Origin: CAYXLI01 sp964464925
Lineage (GTDB): Bacteria > Acidobacteriota > Terriglobia > Bryobacterales > Bryobacteraceae
Reading direction: 5' to 3'
Length of the DNA: 64,000 nt
Assembly (NCBI GenBank): GCA_964464925.1
Contig: CAYXLI010000011.1
Span: forward strand, 116,025-180,024
Below, piece by piece: positions 43,491-50,990 of this stretch. Position numbers and translations under genes: made by a program. Position 1 is the first letter of the stretch. The number at the start of each line of letters is the position of its first letter. The notes beneath the pieces are model-generated. The model saw only the letters and a program-made list of their open reading frames with translations, was not told the origin of the DNA and did no database searches.

Positions 43491-46182
43491 GGAACCCGAG
43501 TACGACGAACTTGTAATGACCCTGGTCGAATCCGCCTTGGGCCGTCCCGCCGGCGAGCGCGATTCGTTCCTTCGCACAGTTTGCGGCGTCAACTCGCGCC
43601 TGTATGAAGAAGTGCGTACTCGCATCGGGTGGGAAGAGCGCATGGGCGCGTTCCTTCGTGAGCCTTTATTGGCATCCGCCGAAGTATTCGATCAGCCCTT
43701 CGATCCCGGTGAACTGATCGGCGGGCGCTTCCGCATTCTTCGCGCTGTCGGACGCGGCGGAATGGGAATTGTCTATGAGGCTCTCGACGTCAGGCTCGAC
43801 CGGCGCATCGCAATCAAGTGCGCGCGCCTCGGCTTCGGTAAACGCCTGCCGCCCGAAGCGCGAGCCGCTCGCGAGGTGAGTCATTTCAACGTCTGCAAAG
43901 TCTATGACCTGCACAGCGTGGAGGTCCGCGGCCGCCAGATCGACTTCCTCACCATGGAATTCATCGATGGCGAAACGCTTTCCGCTCGTCTCCGGAAACC
44001 CGCCCGCCTCTCTGACGCCGAAATCCGCGAGATAGTTCTGCAGGTCGTTGCCGGCCTCTCGCAGGCGCACAAACAGGGAGTAGTGCACGGTGATCTGAAG
44101 CCCGGTAACGTAATCTTGACTCGTTCGCCCGCGGGCGGGCTCCGGACCGTGCTCACCGATTTCGGTCTCGCCAAGCTGCACGGTGCGGGCGCCGCCCCTC
44201 TGCTCAGTGAGCGCGGCGGCACGCTAGACTACATGGCGCCGGAACTCTTCCTCGGCGGCCGTGCCTCCGCCGCATCGGACATCTACGCGCTCGGCGTTCT
44301 GATTCATGAGCTGGTCACAGGCCGTACGCCGCGCCGCCCGGAAGAACCATCGCAACCGCCCTCTACTCACGCCGCTGATTCTACGCTTACTTTGGACCAC
44401 ACCGCCCGGCTGCACAGTTGGCACTGCGAAACCGATCCACTCCCGGCGCCTTGGCGCTCCATCGTCGTCCGCTGCGTAAAGGGCGACCCGTCCCTGCGCT
44501 TCAAGTCGGTGGAAGAGATCGCCGCCCGTCTGCGTCCTGCTACGAACGCACTCTTGCGAATTGGTGCATCTGTTCTTCTCCTTGTGATGCTCGTTGCCCT
44601 CGCTCTTTGGCAGTGGAGACCTGCTCAGGTCACTCCCGTGCGGCTCGCCGTGCTGCCCATTCAGGTCGAAGGGGATCCCACAACTCTCGCGTCGGCCGTC
44701 GCCGATGATGTCGCCTCGCGCCTGTCGGGGATACGCAGGGGCTTTACGGTATTTCCACCGGGAGACGCACACCAATTGGCACTGCAAACCCCGGACCAGG
44801 CTGCAAAGCTCCTTGGTGCATCCCATGTCCTCATTACACGAGTGCGCCATCAGGGCCGGCAGTTTCTCGTACATGCGGGCTTGGTGGACACCGGTACCGG
44901 CCAGACCATTCGTTCCCTCGACGGTACGTATAAGGATAATGATCCGGGTTCGCTCGCCAAAGCCCTATTGGGCACGGTCACGAACGGGCTTGCGATTCGC
45001 CCGGCCATCGTCGCGGAAACCGTCTCTCCGCCGGCGTATGCAGATTATGTGCAGGGCATCGCACTCTTGCACCGGGACAACAACAGTGCTGACGCCGCGA
45101 TACCGCTGCTCACCCGCGCGATGCAATTGGATCCCAGGTCCGCTCTGCCGGCCGCGGCGCTCGCCGAGGCGCAACTGTTGAAATACAACACCACCCACGA
45201 CGCCTCCTGGTACACGGAGGCAAAAGCTACGGCGGCGAAAGCCAGGAGTCTGAACCCTGATTCCGCTTCCGTGCTGATTTTGGAAGGCTCGCTGAAATTC
45301 GATACTGGATCCTACGAAGACGCCGCGCGAGATTATCAAAGGGCAACGGAACTGGAGCCCCTGAACGTAGACGCATGGCAACGCCTCGCTCTCGCGTATG
45401 GAGCCCTGAACCGTCCCACGGAGGCTTTGGCCACTTACAAGCGTTTGCTCGAAGTACAACCAAACTACTTCCGGTCCTATCTGGCCCTATTCAATTTTTA
45501 TTTCTTCAACCTGGGCCAGTATGCCGAGGCCGAAGCCGTGATTCGCAAACTCACCCAGATTGCCCCCGGCCTCGACTCCGGCCATACGAATCTGGGCACA
45601 GTCCTCGTCCACACAGGCCGCTATGAAGAGGCGCGAGCCGAGCTGAAGAAATCCCTCGATATCCAGGAAACCAAGGTTGCGTTGTATCTCTACGGCCTGT
45701 CTTACAATTACGAACACCGTTTTGCGGAAGGACTGCCCTACCTCGAAAAAGTCGTGGGGTATCGGGGAGCGAACACCACCGACTTCCTGACCCTGGGCAA
45801 CACCTATCGCTTTCTCGGGAGGGAAGCAGACGCGCGGCAAGCCTTTAGACGAGGACTAAGCCTCGCGGAAACGGCCGTGGTCAACAATCCGCGGAATGCC
45901 TTACCGCGCGCCCAGCTGGCCCTGTTTGCCGCGTATCTAGGGGATCGAACGCGCGCCCATTATGAAATCGCCCAGGCGCGGCAGATGTCCGCGGAGGAAG
46001 ACCGCGTCATGGGTACAGTTGCCATCACTTATGAAGCTCTCGGGGAACGCGATCAGGCGCTCGCGTCATTGCAGCGATCACCGAAATCCTTGCTGGAGGA
46101 CATCCGGCAGGCACCACAGTGCGAGGCGCTTCAACGCGACCCTCGCTTTCAGGAGTTGTTGAACAGACAATCCATACCCTAA
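43483..46182 (+). CDS. Membrane Ser/Thr protein kinase with TolB-like and TPR extracytoplasmic part
   Basis: The protein has 899 residues from the GTG at 43483; GGAGG lies 6 bases upstream and the start overlaps the sigma gene by 8 bases. The kinase domain spans about 83-350: glycine loop GRGGMG at 90-95, Lys112, HGDLKPGN with Asp204, DFG at 226-228, and APE at 252-254. The HRD arginine is replaced by glycine, so this is a non-RD kinase. One membrane span lies at about 358-377. Then comes a TolB/FlgO-like segment (LAVLPIQVEGDPTTLASAVA) and at least five TPR-type repeats. It probably senses a periplasmic cue and controls the sigma factor (inference). Confidence 0.9.
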   Translation: MHEEPEYDELVMTLVESALGRPAGERDSFLRTVCGVNSRLYEEVRTRIGWEERMGAFLREPLLASAEVFDQPFDPGELIGGRFRILRAVGRGGMGIVYEALDVRLDRRIAIKCARLGFGKRLPPEARAAREVSHFNVCKVYDLHSVEVRGRQIDFLTMEFIDGETLSARLRKPARLSDAEIREIVLQVVAGLSQAHKQGVVHGDLKPGNVILTRSPAGGLRTVLTDFGLAKLHGAGAAPLLSERGGTLDYMAPELFLGGRASAASDIYALGVLIHELVTGRTPRRPEEPSQPPSTHAADSTLTLDHTARLHSWHCETDPLPAPWRSIVVRCVKGDPSLRFKSVEEIAARLRPATNALLRIGASVLLLVMLVALALWQWRPAQVTPVRLAVLPIQVEGDPTTLASAVADDVASRLSGIRRGFTVFPPGDAHQLALQTPDQAAKLLGASHVLITRVRHQGRQFLVHAGLVDTGTGQTIRSLDGTYKDNDPGSLAKALLGTVTNGLAIRPAIVAETVSPPAYADYVQGIALLHRDNNSADAAIPLLTRAMQLDPRSALPAAALAEAQLLKYNTTHDASWYTEAKATAAKARSLNPDSASVLILEGSLKFDTGSYEDAARDYQRATELEPLNVDAWQRLALAYGALNRPTEALATYKRLLEVQPNYFRSYLALFNFYFFNLGQYAEAEAVIRKLTQIAPGLDSGHTNLGTVLVHTGRYEEARAELKKSLDIQETKVALYLYGLSYNYEHRFAEGLPYLEKVVGYRGANTTDFLTLGNTYRFLGREADARQAFRRGLSLAETAVVNNPRNALPRAQLALFAAYLGDRTRAHYEIAQARQMSAEEDRVMGTVAITYEALGERDQALASLQRSPKSLLEDIRQAPQCEALQRDPRFQELLNRQSIP

Positions 46183-46209
46183 CCCCTCAAACAGAAAGGA
46201 ATCTGCTCC

Positions 46210-46521
46210 ATGCCTAAAACACATGACATCACGCTGCTTGTCACGCTCGACAAGAAGATCGTCTCCACCCCGCCGTGCAACTTGCTGCCCATCAAGGTCG
46301 GGGACACGCTCGCCTTTTCGTCGCCGTATGGCGCGTTCGACATTACGTTTAAGTCCCCGCACGTCTTCGCAACAGACGCGGTTGCCGCCAAAAATCCTAA
46401 CATCCAGGTGGCCCGCGCGGGAGACTTCGCAGGCGATTGCCGGATCGAGTTGACTACTGGCGAGGTGATCGAGTCCGGACGCGATGGCAGCTACGGGCTC
46501 GACGGCCAGAGCACGAGATAA
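46210..46521 (+). CDS. Small hypothetical protein following the kinase
   Basis: The protein has 103 residues, family not recognised. AGAAAGGA about 9 bases before the ATG supports translation. It looks beta-rich (DITLLVTLDKKIV, IKVGDTLAFSSPYGAFDITF), has one Cys at 23 and one at 77, and no signal peptide or membrane span. It lies 27 bases after the kinase gene and ends before a bidirectional terminator, so it is likely the last gene of the sigma/kinase unit and could be a substrate or partner (inference). Confidence 0.65.
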   Translation: MPKTHDITLLVTLDKKIVSTPPCNLLPIKVGDTLAFSSPYGAFDITFKSPHVFATDAVAAKNPNIQVARAGDFAGDCRIELTTGEVIESGRDGSYGLDGQSTR

Positions 46522-46597
46522 GGTTGCGTTACGGGCTCGTGCGCTTGCAGGCTGAACACGCCGGGCTTGAGCACCGCCTCGTTGTTCCTCAACAAGA

Positions 46598-46627
46598 AAG
46601 GGCCGAATCGTCTCAGGATCGGCCCTT
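46598..46627. terminator. Bidirectional terminator between the kinase unit and the GT9-like gene
   Basis: AAGGGCCGA and TCGGCCCTT form a 9-bp perfect stem with a 12-base loop. On the minus strand the stem is followed by TCTTGTTG and begins within the stop codon of the GT9-like gene. It also closes the plus-strand unit ending at 46521. Confidence 0.65.
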
Positions 46628-47780
46628 ATCGCAGCCACTTCTCTATGACGTCAATGGCCGCGGGAACATTCTTGTCCCTCACCTCATAAACGCGAATCGG
46701 TCCAGGCCCGTCGGGATACCATCTCCGCAGCATACGTTCCGACGCGAAGCCCGCAAAAATACTCACAAGCGGGATCCCGCACGCCGCGGCGACATGCTGG
46801 CCCGCCGAGTCATATCCGATATACAAGCCGCTCTTCGCAATGTGCGCCGCAAACGGAGCATAGTCTCCGTCCCAGACATCGAAAGGGACCCCCGCGCGAT
46901 GCATCGCCCTCTCTACCCTCGCAGTTTCTTCTCCGCCCGCACCCTTGTCCACCAGCACCCGGCGTCCCCGAAGAAGTTTAAGCAGATCCTCTTCGAACGG
47001 CTCTGGCATTAGCTTTTCTGCGTTCTCACCTACGCCGAGGCTGACCGTTATGTCGTAAGCCGATGCTCCCACGGCGGGCGCAATATAGTTGCGCGCCTCT
47101 GTTCCGAATGTCTCGGCCATCCACTTCTTTGTGAGCGCGACCAGTGTGGCATCGCTCTCGCCGCCATACGACCGGCTTTCGAAGAAATAGTAGTCCCGCT
47201 CGTCACACACGGGCAGAAGTCCCAGTTGTGTCAGACGCGAGTCCGGATCCACCACGATTCCACCGGAGCCGAACAGATTCGGGCTCGACTGAATGCGCTC
47301 CAGCAAACCGGCGCTCCGTCCATACACAAACGGATAGTGCTGGATCCGCTCGTCTCCGGCAAAAAGATCATAGTTCTTCTTGGGTCCGACGAAGTAGATC
47401 TCGGCGTCCCGGTATCTCTGCTTTACGCCGTCCAGCACCACGCTGGTTACAGCCACATCGGCTCCCAGAGTCACCCGCGACAACACGAAAATACGTTTCG
47501 CATCTCCGGCCTGCCTTGGCCTCCGCACACGTTCATAACGCGCCCGCAGATCGCCGCCCGGCTTCACCTTCGCAATCACTTCGCTGAACAGATCGGCGTA
47601 GACATCGCAGAGGCGCGGCTCGAACAGATCGCCGAGCCGCTCCACTACGATGCGGAAAAATTCGCGGCTTGCTTCGGCCGATCCGAGCGCCTCGTCGGCC
47701 ACGCGGTTCAGCAGCTCGTCTGGCCAGCGCTCACCGCGCAGACAGTATCCCAGCAGCTCAGTCGCGGAAGTACTTGCCAA
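46626..47780 (-). CDS. GT9 (heptosyltransferase-like) family protein
   Basis: The protein has 384 residues from a TTG at 47780; GGAG lies 7 bases upstream inside the mtnP end, and no suitable ATG exists. The fold is GT-B: RIFVLSRVTLGADVAVTSVV near residue 95 for the first half, and YIGYDSAGQHVAAACGIPLV near 320 for the nucleotide-sugar side, as in ADP-heptose:LPS heptosyltransferases. About 90 extra N-terminal helical residues are atypical. It overlaps mtnP by 23 bases, an odd pairing for a lipopolysaccharide enzyme; the acceptor is unknown. Confidence 0.72.
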   Translation of the reverse strand: MASTSATELLGYCLRGERWPDELLNRVADEALGSAEASREFFRIVVERLGDLFEPRLCDVYADLFSEVIAKVKPGGDLRARYERVRRPRQAGDAKRIFVLSRVTLGADVAVTSVVLDGVKQRYRDAEIYFVGPKKNYDLFAGDERIQHYPFVYGRSAGLLERIQSSPNLFGSGGIVVDPDSRLTQLGLLPVCDERDYYFFESRSYGGESDATLVALTKKWMAETFGTEARNYIAPAVGASAYDITVSLGVGENAEKLMPEPFEEDLLKLLRGRRVLVDKGAGGEETARVERAMHRAGVPFDVWDGDYAPFAAHIAKSGLYIGYDSAGQHVAAACGIPLVSIFAGFASERMLRRWYPDGPGPIRVYEVRDKNVPAAIDVIEKWLR

Positions 47781-48621
47781 CCAGGAACTCCAGCTTCTCG
47801 AGCGTTGAATGCGGTACGGCTTTCTTGTCTGTAATCAGAGCGTGCGCCAGTGCCGCGCCGCATTTGCACTTGCGTTCGGCTGGCATTGCCTCGACGGCTG
47901 CCTTCACCAGCTTGCAGGCGTTCTCCGCGTTCTTCGTCAGGTTCGCGATGATATCGGTGACTGTCACCGCATCATGAGCCTCGTGCCAGCAATCGTAGTC
48001 CGTCACCATTGCTACCGTCACGTAGCAGATCTCGGCCTCCCTGGCCAGCTTCGCCTCCTGCAGGTTGGTCATGCCGATCACGTCCATGCCCCAACTGCGG
48101 TACACGTTCGATTCCGCTTTGGTCGAGAATGCAGGGCCTTCCATACACAGATATGTGCCGCCCTTTTTTGCCGTGATGCCATTCTCCTGGCAAACTTTCG
48201 CGACCACCTCGGAAAGATGCGGGCAGATGGGATCCGCAAAGCTGATATGTGCTACCAGTCCGTCTCCGAAGAACGTCGACACGCGCCCGCGCGTTCGATC
48301 GAAGAACTGATCCGGAATTACGAACTCCAGCGGCCTGTGCTCTTCTTTCAAGGATCCCACCGCGCTTAGGGAGATGATCCGTTCCACGCCCAGCTTCTTA
48401 AAGCCGTGAATATTCGCGCGGAAGTTCAGCTCCGATGGCGAAAGACGATGGCCTCGTCCGTGTCTTGCCAGAAACGCAACCTCTTTGCCTGCCAACTTCC
48501 CTACAATGTACTTATCGGAGGGCTTTCCCCATGGCGATTCGATCATCAATTCTTCTTGCGCTTCGAATCCCGGCATGGAGTACAGCCCGCTGCCTCCAAT
48601 AATCCCGATCTGTGCTCTCAA
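47758..48621 (-). CDS. mtnP: S-methyl-5'-thioadenosine phosphorylase
   Basis: The protein has 287 residues from a TTG at 48621, chosen because GGAG stands 8 bases upstream and it follows the meaB stop by one base; an ATG at 48666 would overlap meaB by 44 bases. It cleaves methylthioadenosine with phosphate in methionine salvage. The N-terminal phosphate-binding IGIIGGSGLYSM, FLARHGRGHRLSP, and the base-binding CMEGPAFSTKAESNVYRSWG and VTDYDCWH segments are all present. The gene sits in an operon with meaB. Confidence 0.93.
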   Translation of the reverse strand: MRAQIGIIGGSGLYSMPGFEAQEELMIESPWGKPSDKYIVGKLAGKEVAFLARHGRGHRLSPSELNFRANIHGFKKLGVERIISLSAVGSLKEEHRPLEFVIPDQFFDRTRGRVSTFFGDGLVAHISFADPICPHLSEVVAKVCQENGITAKKGGTYLCMEGPAFSTKAESNVYRSWGMDVIGMTNLQEAKLAREAEICYVTVAMVTDYDCWHEAHDAVTVTDIIANLTKNAENACKLVKAAVEAMPAERKCKCGAALAHALITDKKAVPHSTLEKLEFLVGKYFRD

Positions 48622-48622
48622 T

Positions 48623-49540
48623 TCACTCGCTCCTTGCTTGCCAACCAATATTTGCGAACCACTCATTCACAACTGAATACGGATCGCGTTCGCGCCGCGC
48701 CACTTGCCCGGCTGCCTCCCGCAAATCCTCCATAGATATTTGTTCCGCCAGCCGCTCCCGAAACATTTCACGAAGGCGCAGAGCCCAATTCTCTATCCTG
48801 CGCTGCTCTGAAGTATTCGTGCGCGCCGCTTCGAACGCCGAAAGCGCTTCTTCGATTCCTTCACCGGCGGTCGCCACACATCGCACGACCGTTGGCTTGG
48901 CGGAGTTCGACAGTGCCAGTGCTCCCTCCAACTCGCGTTGCAAACGATCCGCACCAGGCAGATCTGCTTTGTTCAGGAGATAAACGTCGGCGATCTCCAT
49001 AATACCCGCTTTCATCGCCTGCACATCGTCTCCCATGCCTGGCACCAGCAGCAACGCAGTTACATCCGCAACGCGCGCGATGTCAACCTCATCCTGACCC
49101 ACACCCACTGTCTCAATCAGCACCACATCGAAACCTGCGCCTTCGAACAGCAGGGCCATGTCCATCGTCGCCGCAGCTAGTCCGCCCAAGTGTCCCCGGC
49201 TGGCCATTGAGCGAATAAAAACACCCGGATCCGCATAGTGGTCCAGCATACGAATCCGATCGCCCAGGACCGCGCCGCCGCTGTAGGGACTTGTTGGATC
49301 CACGGCAATGATGGCGACGCGCTTGCCTCGCTTCCGCAGGCAGCGCGCCAGTTGGTCCACCAAAGTGCTCTTCCCCGCCCCAGGCGCGCCGGTAATGCCG
49401 AAGATGATGCCTTTGCCGGTCTGGTGAAAGAGCATCCTCAACAATTCGGCGCCTGCCGCGCTACGATTTTCTACTAGGGTCGCAGCACGCGCCAGCGCAC
49501 GGGAATCGCCGCGCAAGACTTTGTCCAGCAATGAGTCCAA
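48623..49540 (-). CDS. meaB: MeaB/ArgK GTPase, chaperone of methylmalonyl-CoA mutase
   Basis: The protein has 305 residues from a TTG. This G3E-type GTPase protects and loads B12 into methylmalonyl-CoA mutase. Walker A is ITGAPGAGKSTLVDQLARCL (residues about 49-68). Also present are VDPTSPYSGGAVLGDRIRM, ETVGVGQDEVDI and the guanine motif NKAD. The mutase itself is not in the window. The 5' end overlaps the divergent PAP2 gene by 10 bases as annotated, so one of the two starts may lie further in. mtnP follows immediately. Confidence 0.92.
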   Translation of the reverse strand: MDSLLDKVLRGDSRALARAATLVENRSAAGAELLRMLFHQTGKGIIFGITGAPGAGKSTLVDQLARCLRKRGKRVAIIAVDPTSPYSGGAVLGDRIRMLDHYADPGVFIRSMASRGHLGGLAAATMDMALLFEGAGFDVVLIETVGVGQDEVDIARVADVTALLLVPGMGDDVQAMKAGIMEIADVYLLNKADLPGADRLQRELEGALALSNSAKPTVVRCVATAGEGIEEALSAFEAARTNTSEQRRIENWALRLREMFRERLAEQISMEDLREAAGQVARRERDPYSVVNEWFANIGWQARSE

Positions 49541-50343
49541 ACCAGAATCATAGCGTGGTCGTGCCGGCGTACTTCCTATATTGCGCGCTGCTCTCTCCCT
49601 TATATCCGCAAACTGGCTTCCGCCCGTTGCTGGTCGCGGTCATCGTCATTAGCGTCTACTTCGCCGTGCAGCATACCCGGTATCTTTGGCATTGGGTCTA
49701 TCTTGCATTCACACTCGTCGCCTATCGTGAGATGGACTGGTTCACGCCAGCCGTGAAAGACCACCATCTCGATTATGTGTGGATTGTCTGGGATCGAGCC
49801 CTCCTGCACGACTTCGGGCTACAGCGCGCCATCGAGTCGCTCGGCCCTCTCGTCCCGGCTCTGCTTGAGGCCTCGTACTTGTTCGTATATGCGGTCGGCC
49901 CTCTCGCCGTGGCCATACTGTACATTGAGAATCGCGTCGATCGCGCCGGAACACTGCTGCTTTACTACCAGGCCGCCACGCTGACCGCCTATGCGCTGTT
50001 TCCGTTCTTCCCGTCGGATCCGCCCCGCGTGCTGTTTCCCGGCGCCGACGTGCCCACAATCTCGAATTGGCTCCGGTCCTCAAATCTAATGCTGGTCAAC
50101 GGATACGGGATACACAGCAGCGTTTTCCCTAGCGCCCATGTTTCTTCTGCCTACGGCGCCGCTTTCGGCATGCTGGCGGCTATCCCGGAGAAAAAGTGGA
50201 TTGGCTACTGCATGTTGACTTACGCGACGCTCGTCGCCATCGCTACGGTCTATGGCCGCTACCACTACGCCATCGATGCGGCAGCGGGATTCCTAATCGC
50301 TGTGGCCGTTGCGGTGGTTTTGCGCAAGCGCTGCGCGAACTAG
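49531..50343 (+). CDS. PAP2-superfamily membrane phosphatase/transferase
   Basis: The protein has 270 residues with about six membrane spans. The PAP2 signature is visible: SVFPSAHVSSAYG near residue 197 (His nucleophile-side motif) and YGRYHYAIDAAAG near 238. The early lysine/arginine motif is weak, as in the inositol-phosphoceramide synthase-like branch. It would dephosphorylate or transfer a lipid head group at the membrane. The annotated ATG overlaps the meaB start; GTG at 49555 or 49561 are alternatives. The 3' end overlaps the convergent HAD gene by 51 bases. Confidence 0.82.
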   Translation: MSPNQNHSVVVPAYFLYCALLSPLYPQTGFRPLLVAVIVISVYFAVQHTRYLWHWVYLAFTLVAYREMDWFTPAVKDHHLDYVWIVWDRALLHDFGLQRAIESLGPLVPALLEASYLFVYAVGPLAVAILYIENRVDRAGTLLLYYQAATLTAYALFPFFPSDPPRVLFPGADVPTISNWLRSSNLMLVNGYGIHSSVFPSAHVSSAYGAAFGMLAAIPEKKWIGYCMLTYATLVAIATVYGRYHYAIDAAAGFLIAVAVAVVLRKRCAN

Positions 50344-50910
50344 CCCAGGCATGTCCGCCTGCCGCGGTACGCGCACGAACGGAAGTCCAGCAGCCCGTGC
50401 GCTCTCACATCCGGCATCCGAGTCTTCCACTACAATCGCAGTCTTCACGCTCAGGCGCTCTACAGCCAGCAGGTAGGGATCGGGTGCGGGCTTGAGGTTC
50501 TTCACGTCGCCTCCAAACACAGCCGCGTGAAAGCATTCGCGAATCCCTGCAGCCTCCAGAATCGGTTCCACTTCGGCCCGGCCGCTGGAGGTGACCACGG
50601 CGAGCTGGAATCCGCGAAGATCGTGCAACAACTGCAGCGTATCGCGCGTAAATGTCTCGCCCGCCATCATGCGCTCCCGGAACATTGCCTTTTTCTGCGG
50701 ATACCGCGCGTAGAGCGCTTCCAAATCGATCCGGTCGCCGCACAGCCCTGCAAGCATCTTCCGGTCCGAAACACCGATTGCCGTCCGTTCGTAGGTATCC
50801 CAATCAAGGTCGACCCCGAACTCCTTCAAAATATCGCGCCAGCAGGTGAAATGAACGGGCTCGCTGTCGATCAGCACGCCATCGAAATCAAAGAGAATTG
50901 CTTCGTACAA
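50293..50910 (-). CDS. HAD-superfamily phosphatase (beta-phosphoglucomutase-like)
   Basis: The protein has 205 residues from a TTG at 50910, where homology starts (YEAILFDFDGVLIDSEP); frames opening further upstream give an unrelated Arg-rich tail. Nucleophile Asp8 and Asp10 lie in FDFDGV, a Thr/Ser motif in VVTSSGRAE, Lys in KNLKPAPDPYL, and the acidic pair in VVEDSDAGCESARAAG. The four-helix cap after the first motif is the subclass I type. The substrate is a small phosphorylated metabolite, unknown. It converges on and overlaps the PAP2 gene by 51 bases. Confidence 0.87.
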   Translation of the reverse strand: MYEAILFDFDGVLIDSEPVHFTCWRDILKEFGVDLDWDTYERTAIGVSDRKMLAGLCGDRIDLEALYARYPQKKAMFRERMMAGETFTRDTLQLLHDLRGFQLAVVTSSGRAEVEPILEAAGIRECFHAAVFGGDVKNLKPAPDPYLLAVERLSVKTAIVVEDSDAGCESARAAGLPFVRVPRQADMPGLVRAALAQNHRNGHSD

Positions 50911-50990
50911 ATTCCATCTTAGCCCGGCAGTGGCTCCCCTCAAAAGTAACAGGTAACCATTTGCCGAACTCGACGTATTCACCGGCAGGC

